Assembly (NCBI GenBank): GCA_000432255.1
Contig: HF989913.1
Location: forward strand, 6,093-70,092
Direction: 5' to 3'
DNA: 64,000 nt
Source: Acholeplasma sp. CAG:878
GTDB lineage: Bacteria; Bacillota_I; Bacilli_A; RF39; UBA660
Under the pieces are notes generated by a model. It was not told the DNA's origin and made no database searches. It worked only from the letters and a program-made list of their open reading frames with translations. Shown here in pieces: positions 45,165 to 54,240 of this stretch. The position numbers and the translations under genes were made by a program. How positions within the stretch are numbered: the stretch's first letter is position 1; every line of letters begins with the position of its first letter.

Positions 45165-47117
45165 ATGAATAAAAAAGATATTAAAAAAGGCCTTATTCCA
45201 TATTTCTTTTTACTATTAATTGTTCTTGGAGTTATTTATTTTTATAATATTTCTAACAAAAAAATAAATAATCTTTCTTATGAACAATTTAAAGATGGAT
45301 TAGATAATAGTGATATTACTGAAGTTGTAATCACACCAAGAAGTAGTGCAGGAGTATATGAAATTCAAGGTAAATTTAAAGATTATGCTCAAAATGAGAC
45401 ATTTTACTTAAAAGTTCCATTAAGTGAACAATTTGTTGCAAAATTATTAGAGGCAGAAGATTCATATGATTTTAAAATAACAACTCAAGCAGACCCTGGT
45501 TCAAGTACTTTCTTACTATTTTTAGTTAATATATTACCAATGGTAATTATATTAGGAGCAGGATTCTATTTTGTAACTAAGCAAATGGGCTCAGCTAATA
45601 AATCAATGGATTTTGGAAGAAGTAGAGCAAGACTTAATGAAAATGCTAATAAAGTAACATTTGAACAAGTTGCTGGATTAGATGAAGAAAAAGAAGAAGT
45701 TGCTGAATTAATTGATTTCTTAAAAAATCCTAAAAAATTCCAAAGATTAGGTGCAAGAATACCTAAAGGAGTTTTATTGGTAGGCCCTCCAGGAACAGGA
45801 AAAACATTGCTTGCAAGAGCAGTTGCTGGGGAAGCTAATGTACCATTTTATTACATAAGCGGTTCAGAATTTGTTGAGTTGTTTGTTGGAGTTGGTGCAA
45901 GTCGTGTTAGAGATATGTTTAAACAAGCAAAGCATAATGCACCATGTTTAATTTTTATAGATGAAATCGATGCTGTCGGACGTCAAAGAGGAGCAGGTCT
46001 AGGCGGTGGACATGATGAAAGAGAGCAAACATTAAATCAATTATTAACGGAAATGGATGGATTCGGAGCAAACGAAGGAATAATTATTATTGCTGCTACA
46101 AATAGACCAGATGTCCTAGATCCAGCCTTACTTCGTCCAGGAAGATTTGATAGACAAGTAACAGTTAATCTACCAGATGCTAAAGGAAGAGAAGAAATAT
46201 TAAAAGTTCATGCAATCGGAAAAACATTTGCTAAAGATGTTGAACTAAAAAATATTGCTCAAAGAACAGTAGGATTTAGTGGAGCAGATTTAGAAAACTT
46301 ATTAAATGAAGCAGCCCTACTTGCTGTTAGAAGAAACAAAAATGCGATTACAATGCAAGAAGTAGATGAAGCCCACGATAGAGTATTGATGGGACCAGCT
46401 AAAAAATCAAAAAAATATACAGAAAATGATAAAAAATTAGTTGCATACCACGAAGCAGGTCATGCTGTATTAGGTATTAAGTTGGATGGAGCAAATGATG
46501 TCCAAAAAATTACAATAATTCCAAGAGGCTATGCCGGTGGATACACAATGATGTTACCAAAAGAAGAAAGATTTACTTCTACTAAAAAAGAATTATTAGA
46601 AAGAATTACTGGTTTACTTGGAGGTCGTGTTGCTGAAGAATTAGAATTTAATGAAGTAACAACCGGTGCTCATAACGATTTTGAACAAGCAACAAAAATA
46701 GCAAGAGCTATGGTAACAGAATATGGTATGAGTAGTTTAGGACCAGTTCAATTAGAACAAAATGAAGGAAGCGTTTTCCTAGGAAGAGATTATAATAAAT
46801 CTCGTAATTTCTCAGGTCAAGTAGCCTATGAAATAGACCAAGAAATGCGAAAAATAATTGATGAATGCTATAAAAATGCCATTAAAATAATCAAAGAAAA
46901 TAAAGATTTACTTGATTTAATTGCTAATACTTTAATTACAAATGAAACATTAACAAAAGAACAAATTGATTACTTAGTAGAACACAAGACCCTACCACCA
47001 GTAATTGATACTGAATTAACTTTTGAAGAACTAAAAGCATTAGCCAAAGAAAAGAAAATTAAAGGCTATACAAAAATGAATAAAGAAGAATTAATTAAAG
47101 CATTAGATGAGAAATAA
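45165..47117 (+). CDS. ftsH: ATP-dependent zinc metalloprotease FtsH with a C-terminal Rho_N/SAP-like module
   Basis: 650 residues. Two TM helices (about 10-27 and 118-140) around an extracytoplasmic domain; AAA+ domain with GPPGTGKT, the [13 protein letters not shown]alker B/pore-proximal stretch and the second region of homology ([22 protein letters not shown]). The protease site is HEAGHAVLG. After the usual peptidase end (LPPVIDTE) it carries about 33 extra residues: [17 protein letters not shown] and NKEELIKAL, a Rho N-terminal/SAP-like helix pair that is not a normal part of FtsH. Starts after AGAAAGGAG, 13 bp after tilS. Confidence 0.96.
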   Translation: MNKKDIKKGLIPYFFLLLIVLGVIYFYNISNKKINNLSYEQFKDGLDNSDITEVVITPRSSAGVYEIQGKFKDYAQNETFYLKVPLSEQFVAKLLEAEDSYDFKITTQADPGSSTFLLFLVNILPMVIILGAGFYFVTKQMGSANKSMDFGRSRARLNENANKVTFEQVAGLDEEKEEVAELIDFLKNPKKFQRLGARIPKGVLLVGPPGTGKTLLARAVAGEANVPFYYISGSEFVELFVGVGASRVRDMFKQAKHNAPCLIFIDEIDAVGRQRGAGLGGGHDEREQTLNQLLTEMDGFGANEGIIIIAATNRPDVLDPALLRPGRFDRQVTVNLPDAKGREEILKVHAIGKTFAKDVELKNIAQRTVGFSGADLENLLNEAALLAVRRNKNAITMQEVDEAHDRVLMGPAKKSKKYTENDKKLVAYHEAGHAVLGIKLDGANDVQKITIIPRGYAGGYTMMLPKEERFTSTKKELLERITGLLGGRVAEELEFNEVTTGAHNDFEQATKIARAMVTEYGMSSLGPVQLEQNEGSVFLGRDYNKSRNFSGQVAYEIDQEMRKIIDECYKNAIKIIKENKDLLDLIANTLITNETLTKEQIDYLVEHKTLPPVIDTELTFEELKALAKEKKIKGYTKMNKEELIKALDEK

Positions 47118-47153
47118 GAGAAATCTTATTTCTTTGTGTAATAAGGAGAATTT

Positions 47154-48500
47154 ATGGAAATAACAAGTAAAACATTAAAAGCATATAAAGAATTTTTAGG
47201 TTATAAAAATAAAATTGATTATGAATTAAAAGAAAAAGGATTATATGGAATAGATATATTGTTAATGAGTTATAGTGTTCATGATACTATTGATTTTTTA
47301 CAAGAAAATTCAGAAACTTTTAGAATTTTAACCATCACAGATAATTCTAAAATTGATGAGTTTTATAAATATTTTATTTCACTAAAAAATAGATATCAAC
47401 AAGAAATAAATTTACCAGATAGACAATCATTACTCTTATTAATTAGTAAATCAAAGCAAAATTCTAAAATAGTTTTTCCTAAACACAACATTAGTTTTGT
47501 AAATACTGAAAATAGAGAAGAATATATAAATAGAATTATAAGAAGATTAAAAGACTGTGTTAATTTATATTATTCAGCTTATTATGATCAAGAAATTTTT
47601 GCTGAGTTGTCAAATGGAGAATATACATATTTAAAATTTTTAGAAGAGAATCTTCCTCATATATTAGGAATAAATAAAAATCAAATACTCATGAATAGCG
47701 AAGCAAAAAGAGTTTTAAATATACCACAAACAGAAATGCCAGATATAATAGTTTCAAAAAATGGTTTTTATCACCATAAAGAAAAAAGAAATACTACTAG
47801 TTCAATTGCAATTTTAGAAAAAATCATAGCAGATTTAGAAACAAATCAAGATATTGTTAATGCTTCTTTTGATGCAATAGTTAAACAAGAAAGTAAAGAA
47901 AAAGGTACGTTATCAAAAGAGCAATTTGCAAAAAAAACTAGTACTCAACTATTGCCATTTGATAAAATTGATTTAAAAACACGCGCATTCATGAGTGATA
48001 CTCCATATACTAAAGTGTCAACAATTGTTCCACTAGCGCCAGGAGAAAAATTAACAACACAAAATGATAGAGCAAGCCAAGTTAAAATATCAAAAAGTTC
48101 ATTAACAAGTATTGATAATAGTAAAACAGTTTTATTAGAAAACGGAAAAATTAAACTTGAAAGAGGCTCAGATTATGTTTTTACAGGTTATGTACCACAC
48201 AGTAGAGAGGAAGGAAATGTTCCTGTATCATTAATTGTTGCTGAAAATGAAAGTATAGGAATGTACGCTAAAAAATTTAAAGGACAAAAACCTCATAACA
48301 TTGTAAGTATTAATAACCCTAAAAATGGTTCAAACACCATTTTCTCACCACAAGAACAATTTGAAATGTATTTAAGTTTATTGACAGACTTTAACGGAGG
48401 GATGGATTTAAACGATTTATATCAAGAGTTAATACAATTTGCTAATAGCTATGAAGCAAGAGTAGCAGAACAAATGAATAATAAAGGAAAAAACAAATAA
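47154..48500 (+). CDS. Hypothetical protein, possible PBECR-like nuclease-fold segment
   Basis: 448 residues, not confidently recognised. The middle segment YLKFLEENLPHILGINKNQIL (about residues 160-180) resembles the start of PBECR4-type domains, seen in phage-associated toxin-like nucleases; this is a weak, memory-based match. The N-terminal 100 residues and the C-terminal half (RGSDYVFTGYVPHSREEGNVP, SLIVAENES) match nothing I know. No TM helix or signal. It follows ftsH by 36 bp after AAGGAG and ends at a strong terminator. Confidence 0.6.
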   Translation: MEITSKTLKAYKEFLGYKNKIDYELKEKGLYGIDILLMSYSVHDTIDFLQENSETFRILTITDNSKIDEFYKYFISLKNRYQQEINLPDRQSLLLLISKSKQNSKIVFPKHNISFVNTENREEYINRIIRRLKDCVNLYYSAYYDQEIFAELSNGEYTYLKFLEENLPHILGINKNQILMNSEAKRVLNIPQTEMPDIIVSKNGFYHHKEKRNTTSSIAILEKIIADLETNQDIVNASFDAIVKQESKEKGTLSKEQFAKKTSTQLLPFDKIDLKTRAFMSDTPYTKVSTIVPLAPGEKLTTQNDRASQVKISKSSLTSIDNSKTVLLENGKIKLERGSDYVFTGYVPHSREEGNVPVSLIVAENESIGMYAKKFKGQKPHNIVSINNPKNGSNTIFSPQEQFEMYLSLLTDFNGGMDLNDLYQELIQFANSYEARVAEQMNNKGKNK

Positions 48501-48509
48501 TAATTAATT

Positions 48510-48536
48510 CTCAGGGCTTTTAACCCTGAGTTTTTA
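48510..48536 (+). terminator. Rho-independent terminator
   Basis: CTCAGGG / CCCTGAG stem with a 7-nt loop followed by TTTTTAT. Confidence 0.92.
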
Positions 48537-48561
48537 TATAAGAATAAATAAAAATACATAT

Positions 48562-48591
48562 CTAGACAACTATAAAAAAAAATATTATAAT
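48562..48591 (+). promoter_or_regulatory. Promoter of the HNH gene (30-bp repeat, copy 1)
   Basis: CTAGACA...TATAAT: TAGACA, 17-bp spacer, TATAAT. The same 30 bases occur at 49492-49521 before rsmD. Confidence 0.85.
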
Positions 48592-48644
48592 ATTTTAAAA
48601 GATTTAATAATTTATTAAATGGGAAATAATGAGGAGTTGGTTTT

Positions 48645-49412
48645 ATGAACACAACAGGAATAATAATAATTATTATATTTTTGATGCTACTTTTTATATG
48701 TACTATAATAATTAAGAAAGTTGTATCATCAAGTGAAAATATAGAAAAATTAAAAAAAATAAATGAAAATTATTGTTTTAAACAATATGATTTAAAAGTA
48801 TTTATAATAAAACACAGAACAAAATCACTTTCAGCTTTAAGAAAGCTTAGTTTTGATGATGTAGTATTATATAATATTGAAAATAATATTAAACTTTTAA
48901 GAGATAATATAGAGAAAATGATTTTAAATAAGCAAAAATATAAAGAATATCTAAATGAGTATAATAATTTTAAAAATGAAATCGAATTAAACTCGGATAA
49001 ATCTATTTTTTCAAAAATTGAAAAAATAGCTATACAATTTACGAAAATATCAAATCGATTTGATATAATTGTTAAAATGAAATTGTATTATAAGAGTCCA
49101 AAAGGAAGAAATTATTATCAAAAGAAAAAGAAACTTAAGGGTAAAGATTTAATCGAATATTATAACATATGGAAAAAAAAGAAAGGTTATCAAATAAGCG
49201 CAAAATTTGAAAGGTCTAAGATGAGTGATAGCATAAGATATGATGTTTTAAAAAGGGATAATTTTAGTTGCAAAATTTGTGGTGCTACTAGCAGGGAAGG
49301 TGCAAAATTGCATGTTGATCACATCATTCCTGTATCAAAAGGTGGTAAAACTGAAATGAATAATTTACAAACGTTATGTGAAAGGTGTAATTTAGGAAAA
49401 AGCAATAAATAA
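48645..49412 (+). CDS. Membrane-anchored HNH endonuclease-domain protein
   Basis: 255 residues. N-terminal TM helix (about residues 3-23), a helical charged middle (about 25-185), and a C-terminal HNH nuclease with zinc-ribbon Cys: SCKICGATSREG, LHVDHIIPVSKGG, NLQTLCERCNLGKSN. HNH domains cut DNA; membrane anchoring is unusual and may point to DNA uptake or defence. It lies as a single-gene unit between two identical 30-bp promoters, suggesting insertion. Confidence 0.85.
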   Translation: MNTTGIIIIIIFLMLLFICTIIIKKVVSSSENIEKLKKINENYCFKQYDLKVFIIKHRTKSLSALRKLSFDDVVLYNIENNIKLLRDNIEKMILNKQKYKEYLNEYNNFKNEIELNSDKSIFSKIEKIAIQFTKISNRFDIIVKMKLYYKSPKGRNYYQKKKKLKGKDLIEYYNIWKKKKGYQISAKFERSKMSDSIRYDVLKRDNFSCKICGATSREGAKLHVDHIIPVSKGGKTEMNNLQTLCERCNLGKSNK

Positions 49413-49413
49413 A

Positions 49414-49445
49414 AAAGGTTTAGGTAGTTAAGACTAAATCTTTTT
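49414..49445 (+). terminator. Terminator of the HNH gene
   Basis: AAAGGTTTAG / CTAAATCTTT stem (one G-U pair) with a 10-nt loop and a T run. Confidence 0.75.
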
Positions 49446-49491
49446 CACTTTAGATTTATCTTTTCGTATTATAACAATACAAAATAAACAA

Positions 49492-49521
49492 CTAGACAAC
49501 TATAAAAAAAAATATTATAAT
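49492..49521 (+). promoter_or_regulatory. Promoter of rsmD-parAB (30-bp repeat, copy 2)
   Basis: TAGACA, 17-bp spacer, TATAAT; identical over 30 bases to the promoter at 48562-48591. It precedes rsmD by 15 bp with a GGTGG ribosome site. Confidence 0.85.
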
Positions 49522-49536
49522 TATTTAGGTGGTTTT

Positions 49537-50049
49537 ATGAGAGTGATTAGTGGGAAATATAAAGGAAAAATATTAAAAGGTTTTAACATTGAAGGAACAA
49601 GACCAACGATGGATAGAGTTAAAGAATCAATGTTTGCTCTAATTCAAAATCAAGTTAAAGCTAGTGTAGTGTTAGATTTATTTGCAGGAAGTGGGCAATT
49701 AGGAATAGAAGCTTTAAGTAATTATTGTGATAAGTGTTATTTTATAGATAATAATAATATAGCAATTGAAACGATTAAAGAAAATACAAAAGGTATTGAT
49801 AATGCAATAATTATAAAAAGTGACTACAAAAAATACTTAAACGAAACAAATATTAAATATGATATCATTATCCTAGATCCCCCATATAAATCTAATTATA
49901 TAAAAGAAATCATAGACATTATAGACGAAAAAAAATTATTAAATCAAAATGGAATTATAGTATGTGAAACGGATTTTCCTTTAGAAATAAGTAGAAAAGT
50001 TTATAAATCAAAAAAATATGGACAAAAATATATTCAAATATACTACTAA
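49537..50049 (+). CDS. rsmD: 16S rRNA (guanine966-N2) methyltransferase
   Basis: 170 residues. MRVISGKYKGKIL at the N-terminus, RPTMDRVKESMFALI, SAM-binding VLDLFAGSGQLGIEALS and catalytic motif IILDPPYKSNY. It methylates G966 in 16S rRNA. Starts after TAGGTGG. Confidence 0.95.
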   Translation: MRVISGKYKGKILKGFNIEGTRPTMDRVKESMFALIQNQVKASVVLDLFAGSGQLGIEALSNYCDKCYFIDNNNIAIETIKENTKGIDNAIIIKSDYKKYLNETNIKYDIIILDPPYKSNYIKEIIDIIDEKKLLNQNGIIVCETDFPLEISRKVYKSKKYGQKYIQIYY

Positions 50050-50108
50050 ACACTATCTAAAAAAAATAATTTATGGTAAAATATTGTTATAGAAAAGCGG
50101 TGAATAAA

Positions 50109-50894
50109 ATGGGTAAAATAATCGCGTTAGTTAATCAAAAAGGTGGAGTTGGAAAAACTACCACTAGTATTAATTTATCTGCGTCATTAGGGGTGTTAGG
50201 TAAAAAAGTTTTATTAGTTGATTTAGACCCACAAGGTAATAGTACAACAGGAGTAGGAGTCGACAAAGGAAGTAAAAATAAAAGTATATATGATTTATTA
50301 ATAGATAATGCTACCATTAATGAGGTAATAGTAAAAACAAAGTTTAAAAATTTGTATATAATACCAGCTACAATCAATTTAGCAGGTGCTAATATAGAAC
50401 TTATGGAAAAAAGTAGTTTAGACCCAAATTTTAATAAAGTAGGGCAATTAAAAAAATATTTAGAACAAATCAGAGATGAATTTGATTATATAATTATCGA
50501 TTGTCCCCCATCATTGGAAATTCTTACAACGAATGCCTTGGCAGCAGCCAATTCTGTTATTATACCTGTACAATGTGAATTTTTTTCCTTAGAAGGAGTT
50601 TTACAACTATGTAATTCAATTAGAATTGCTAAGAAAAACTTAAATCCAACACTAGATGTTGAAGGGGTATTGCTTACAATGTTAGATAGTAGAACTATTT
50701 TAGGATTAGAAGTAGTAGAAGAAGTTAAAAAATACTTTAAAGAAAGGGTATATGATACTATTATTCCAAGACTTGTAAGACTTTCAGAAGCTCCAAGTCA
50801 TGGGAAACCGATTTTAGTATATGATCCTAAAAGTAGAGGAACAGTAGCATATCTAAGTTTAGCCAAAGAGGTGATTGAAAGAAATGGAAACTAA
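50109..50894 (+). CDS. parA: Chromosome partitioning ATPase ParA/Soj
   Basis: 261 residues. Deviant Walker A QKGGVGKTTTSINLS at the N-terminus, LVDLDPQGNSTTGVG and the second Walker motif YIIIDCPPSLEIL. It acts with ParB in origin segregation and, in Bacillus, initiation control. The ATG at 50109 follows GCGGTGA; the open frame extends upstream without a ribosome site. Its end overlaps parB by 11 bp. Confidence 0.96.
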   Translation: MGKIIALVNQKGGVGKTTTSINLSASLGVLGKKVLLVDLDPQGNSTTGVGVDKGSKNKSIYDLLIDNATINEVIVKTKFKNLYIIPATINLAGANIELMEKSSLDPNFNKVGQLKKYLEQIRDEFDYIIIDCPPSLEILTTNALAAANSVIIPVQCEFFSLEGVLQLCNSIRIAKKNLNPTLDVEGVLLTMLDSRTILGLEVVEEVKKYFKERVYDTIIPRLVRLSEAPSHGKPILVYDPKSRGTVAYLSLAKEVIERNGN

Positions 50895-51756
50895 AAAAAG
50901 AGCTTTAGGCAGAGGTTTAGAACAATTATTTAATAATGAAAATTTAGACTTTGACAGTATTGAAAAAAAAATATATGAAGGAGTTACTAACGAAGAAATA
51001 GTTTATTTAAACTTATCTGATTTAAGACCAAATCCTTATCAACCAAGAAAAGTATTTAATGATGAAGCATTGTCTGAATTAGCTGAATCAATAAAAGAAA
51101 ATGGAGTTTTCCAACCAATTATCGTTAAAAAAAGTATAAAAGGCTATGAAATAATAGCTGGTGAGAGAAGATACCGTGCATCAATTTTAGCCGGAAAAAC
51201 AAATATTCCAGCTATTATTAGAAACTTCACTGAAGAACAAATGATAGAAATAGCCTTATTAGAAAATTTACAAAGAGAAAATTTAAGTGCTATAGAAGAA
51301 GCAATGGCTTACAAAAATATGTTGGAAAAACTTAATCTAACTCAAGAACAATTAAGTAAAAAAGTAAGTAAAAGTAGAAGTCATATAACAAATATGTTGG
51401 GGCTTTTAAGATTACCAAAAGAAGTTCAAGATATGATTATTAGTAATAAGTTAACGATGGGACATGCTAGAGCTTTAAGTAAGTTAGAAAACGAAGAACA
51501 AATAATCGAAATGGCAAATAAAATAGTAAATGAAAAATTACCAGTTCGTGAAACAGAAAAAGAAACTAACGATTTTGAGAAAAAAATAAAAATAAGAAGA
51601 CAAAAAGAAGAAAACAAAGATTATCGTTATGTAGAAGATTTACTTAGAGACAAATTAGATACAAAAGTAAAAATTAAAGATAAAAAAATAGAAATTTCAT
51701 TCAATAATGTTGCTGATTTAAACAGAATATTAGAAATTATCGATGTAAAGGAATGA
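50884..51756 (+). CDS. parB: Chromosome partitioning protein ParB/Spo0J
   Basis: 290 residues. RALGRGLEQLF at the N-terminus; CTPase/ParB motif GEIIAGERRYRAS (here YEIIAGERRYRAS) with NPYQPRK upstream; helix-turn-helix VSKSRSHITNMLGLLRLP; then the C-terminal dimerisation part. It binds parS and loads SMC. ATG 50884 follows AGGTGATT within the parA end. Confidence 0.96.
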   Translation: METKKRALGRGLEQLFNNENLDFDSIEKKIYEGVTNEEIVYLNLSDLRPNPYQPRKVFNDEALSELAESIKENGVFQPIIVKKSIKGYEIIAGERRYRASILAGKTNIPAIIRNFTEEQMIEIALLENLQRENLSAIEEAMAYKNMLEKLNLTQEQLSKKVSKSRSHITNMLGLLRLPKEVQDMIISNKLTMGHARALSKLENEEQIIEMANKIVNEKLPVRETEKETNDFEKKIKIRRQKEENKDYRYVEDLLRDKLDTKVKIKDKKIEISFNNVADLNRILEIIDVKE

Positions 51757-51760
51757 TTTC

Positions 51761-52546
51761 ATGGATAAAATTTTAACAAAAGAGATAATCGCTCCTATAT
51801 GTATTATCATAGGAGCTATTGTTTTAATTAATATTATAAATAAAATAATAAAAAAAATATTTTCAAAAAAAATAAACAAAAATCATAAAAAACAAGAAAC
51901 GGTTTGTAAATTAATTGGAAATATAGTTAAATACTTAATTATTATAATAGCAATTATGATGATTTTAGAAGTATTTGGAATAGATACAAAATCACTAATT
52001 GCTTCATTTGGAATTATTGGATTAGTTGCAGGGCTTGCTCTACAAGATATGATAAAAGACTTAATAGCAGGAATTGTAATGGTATTTGAAAATTCATATA
52101 ATGTTGGAGATTATGTAAAAATTAATAATTTTATTGGAACTGTAATAGAATTAGGAGCAAAATCTACAAGAATAAAATCAGATACAGGAGAAGTAAAAAT
52201 AATTAATAATGGCTCAATAACTGAAGTCATTAATTATAGTATTTATGATTTATCGGTTATAGTTGATATTGATGTTTCATATGATTCTGATTTATTAAAA
52301 GTTCAAAAAGTTTTAAATGATTTTTGCAAAAATGTTAGAAAAGAACTTGAAGATGTTACTGATGATATTAAATTATTGGGGGTTCAAGAATTAAAGGAAA
52401 GTGGAATATCTTTTAGAATATTAGCTCCAGTAAAACCAGGTTCTCAATATAAAGTAAAAAGAGAATTAAATATGTTATTAAAATTAGAATTGGATAAAAA
52501 CAATATTATTATTCCTTATCCTCATATGGTGATTGCAAATGAATAA
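51761..52546 (+). CDS. Mechanosensitive ion channel of the MscS family
   Basis: 261 residues. TM helices near 8-26, 50-68 and the pore helix region (ASFGIIGLVAGLALQDMIKDLIAG), then the cytoplasmic beta domain (NVGDYVKINNFIGTVIELG). It releases solutes at hypo-osmotic shock. It follows parB by 4 bp, as in several Bacillota. Confidence 0.92.
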   Translation: MDKILTKEIIAPICIIIGAIVLINIINKIIKKIFSKKINKNHKKQETVCKLIGNIVKYLIIIIAIMMILEVFGIDTKSLIASFGIIGLVAGLALQDMIKDLIAGIVMVFENSYNVGDYVKINNFIGTVIELGAKSTRIKSDTGEVKIINNGSITEVINYSIYDLSVIVDIDVSYDSDLLKVQKVLNDFCKNVRKELEDVTDDIKLLGVQELKESGISFRILAPVKPGSQYKVKRELNMLLKLELDKNNIIIPYPHMVIANE

Positions 52547-52721
52547 TGTATATAGTTTAAATGATATAGTAATTATGAAAAAGCCACATCCTTGTGGAAC
52601 AAACGAGTTTAAAATAACAAGAGTAGGAGCAGACATTAAAATAAAATGCATAAAATGTGGAAGAACAATAATGTTAACTAGAATAGAATTTAATAAAAAA
52701 TTAAAGAAAGTAGTAAAATAG
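52539..52721 (+). CDS. DUF951 (YyzM-like) small zinc-binding protein
   Basis: 60 residues. YSLNDIVIMKKPHPCGTNEF, ITRVGADIKIKCIKCGRTIML: the family's Cys pattern (Cys, CxxC). Function is unknown; the gene is usually found between parB and ychF, as here. ATG 52539 follows GGTGAT and lies inside the end of the mscS-type gene. Confidence 0.92.
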   Translation: MNNVYSLNDIVIMKKPHPCGTNEFKITRVGADIKIKCIKCGRTIMLTRIEFNKKLKKVVK

Positions 52722-52729
52722 GAGGGTGT

Positions 52730-54229
52730 ATGACTAAGAAAAAAGAAAAAAAGACTTTTAGTCCGATTATAACCTTATCACTATTGATTGTAATTACAAT
52801 GATAGTAACATCGGCTTTATCTCTTTTAAATGTCGAAGGAAGTAAAACGGTAATTGAGGGAAATACACTAGAAACTTCGATTGTAGTTGTAAATAATATA
52901 TTTACTAAAAATGGATTGACCAATTTCTTTGGTAACATAATTACTAATCTTCAATTACTAAAACCATTAGTTTTAATTATATTATCATTAATGGCTACAA
53001 GTATATTAAAAACAAGTGGTTTACTAAAACATTTATTTAAACCATTAAAAAAAGTAAACCCTAAATATATAACACTGATTGTAGTTTTTGTAGGTTTTAT
53101 ATCAAGTTTTATAGGAGAGTATAGTTATATAATATTACTTCCTATAGTTCCTATATTGTATCTTTATTTAAATAAAAATCCTATTTTAGGTATAATTACT
53201 TTATTTTTAGGTATAACTTTAGGTTATGGAACAGGTATGTTTTATAACTACGAAAACTATATTTTAGGTACTTTAACTCAAATTTCTGCTACAATTGATG
53301 TTGACCACACATATAAACATACATTATACTCTAATATCTATATTATGTTAGCGTCGACAATTTTAATAAGTATTTTATTATCGATTGTTATAAATAAAAG
53401 ATTATTACCAAAATATAGCGAAAAATATGAATATGATGACGAATTAGTAACATCAAAAAAAGGCTTAATTTCAAGTTTAATTGTACTTTTAATATCAATT
53501 GTAATATTAACTGTTATGATTTTGCCTAGATTTGGAGGAATTTTACTAGATAGTAGTCAAAATACCTTTGTAGCAAAACTATTAGGAACTACTGCTCCAT
53601 TTCAACAATCATTTATATATATTTACCTGTTAATCGTTTCATTTATGGGGTTAACCTATGGCATTATTACTAAAAATTTTAAAAATAATCATGAATTTGG
53701 TTTAGGCTTTACCGAAGAATTTAATAAAGTTGGTTATTTATTTGCAATGATGGTTTTAATATCTATATTATCAGGAATTATTGATTGGACCAATATAGGT
53801 GTTGTTATAACAACAAAATTAATTAATTTATTAGTAGTATTAAATTTTTCAGGATTTTCTTTAATAGTTCTAGCATTTATTTTTATAATTTTAATGACTA
53901 TATTGATGCCTAATAATTTACAAAAATGGACTTTAATATCGCCACTTATTATACCACTATTTATGAGAGCAAATATTAGTCCAGATTTTACGCAATTTTT
54001 ATTTCAAGTCGCAAGTGGAATTGGTTCTTCTCTCACACCGTTATTCATATATTTTATAATTATGTTAGGTTTAATGCAAAAATATGACGAAGAAGATTTA
54101 AGTGTATTTAAAACACTTAAAATGATGTTACCAATAATATTATTGACAACCTTGTTTTGGTTATTATTAATAATGTGTTTTTATGTAGTAGGACTTCCTA
54201 TTGGTATTGGAACATCTATAACAATGTAA
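52730..54229 (+). CDS. AbgT-family transporter
   Basis: 499 residues with about 11-12 TM helices. The C-terminal half fits AbgT carriers: NLQKWTLISPLIIPLFM, LTPLFIYFIIMLGLMQKYDEED and LLLIMCFYVVGLPIGIG at the end. AbgT proteins import p-aminobenzoyl-glutamate or export sulfonamides. It is an insertion relative to the usual DUF951-ychF order. Starts after AGGAGGGTG. Confidence 0.83.
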   Translation: MTKKKEKKTFSPIITLSLLIVITMIVTSALSLLNVEGSKTVIEGNTLETSIVVVNNIFTKNGLTNFFGNIITNLQLLKPLVLIILSLMATSILKTSGLLKHLFKPLKKVNPKYITLIVVFVGFISSFIGEYSYIILLPIVPILYLYLNKNPILGIITLFLGITLGYGTGMFYNYENYILGTLTQISATIDVDHTYKHTLYSNIYIMLASTILISILLSIVINKRLLPKYSEKYEYDDELVTSKKGLISSLIVLLISIVILTVMILPRFGGILLDSSQNTFVAKLLGTTAPFQQSFIYIYLLIVSFMGLTYGIITKNFKNNHEFGLGFTEEFNKVGYLFAMMVLISILSGIIDWTNIGVVITTKLINLLVVLNFSGFSLIVLAFIFIILMTILMPNNLQKWTLISPLIIPLFMRANISPDFTQFLFQVASGIGSSLTPLFIYFIIMLGLMQKYDEEDLSVFKTLKMMLPIILLTTLFWLLLIMCFYVVGLPIGIGTSITM

Positions 54230-54240
54230 GGAGGTATAAT

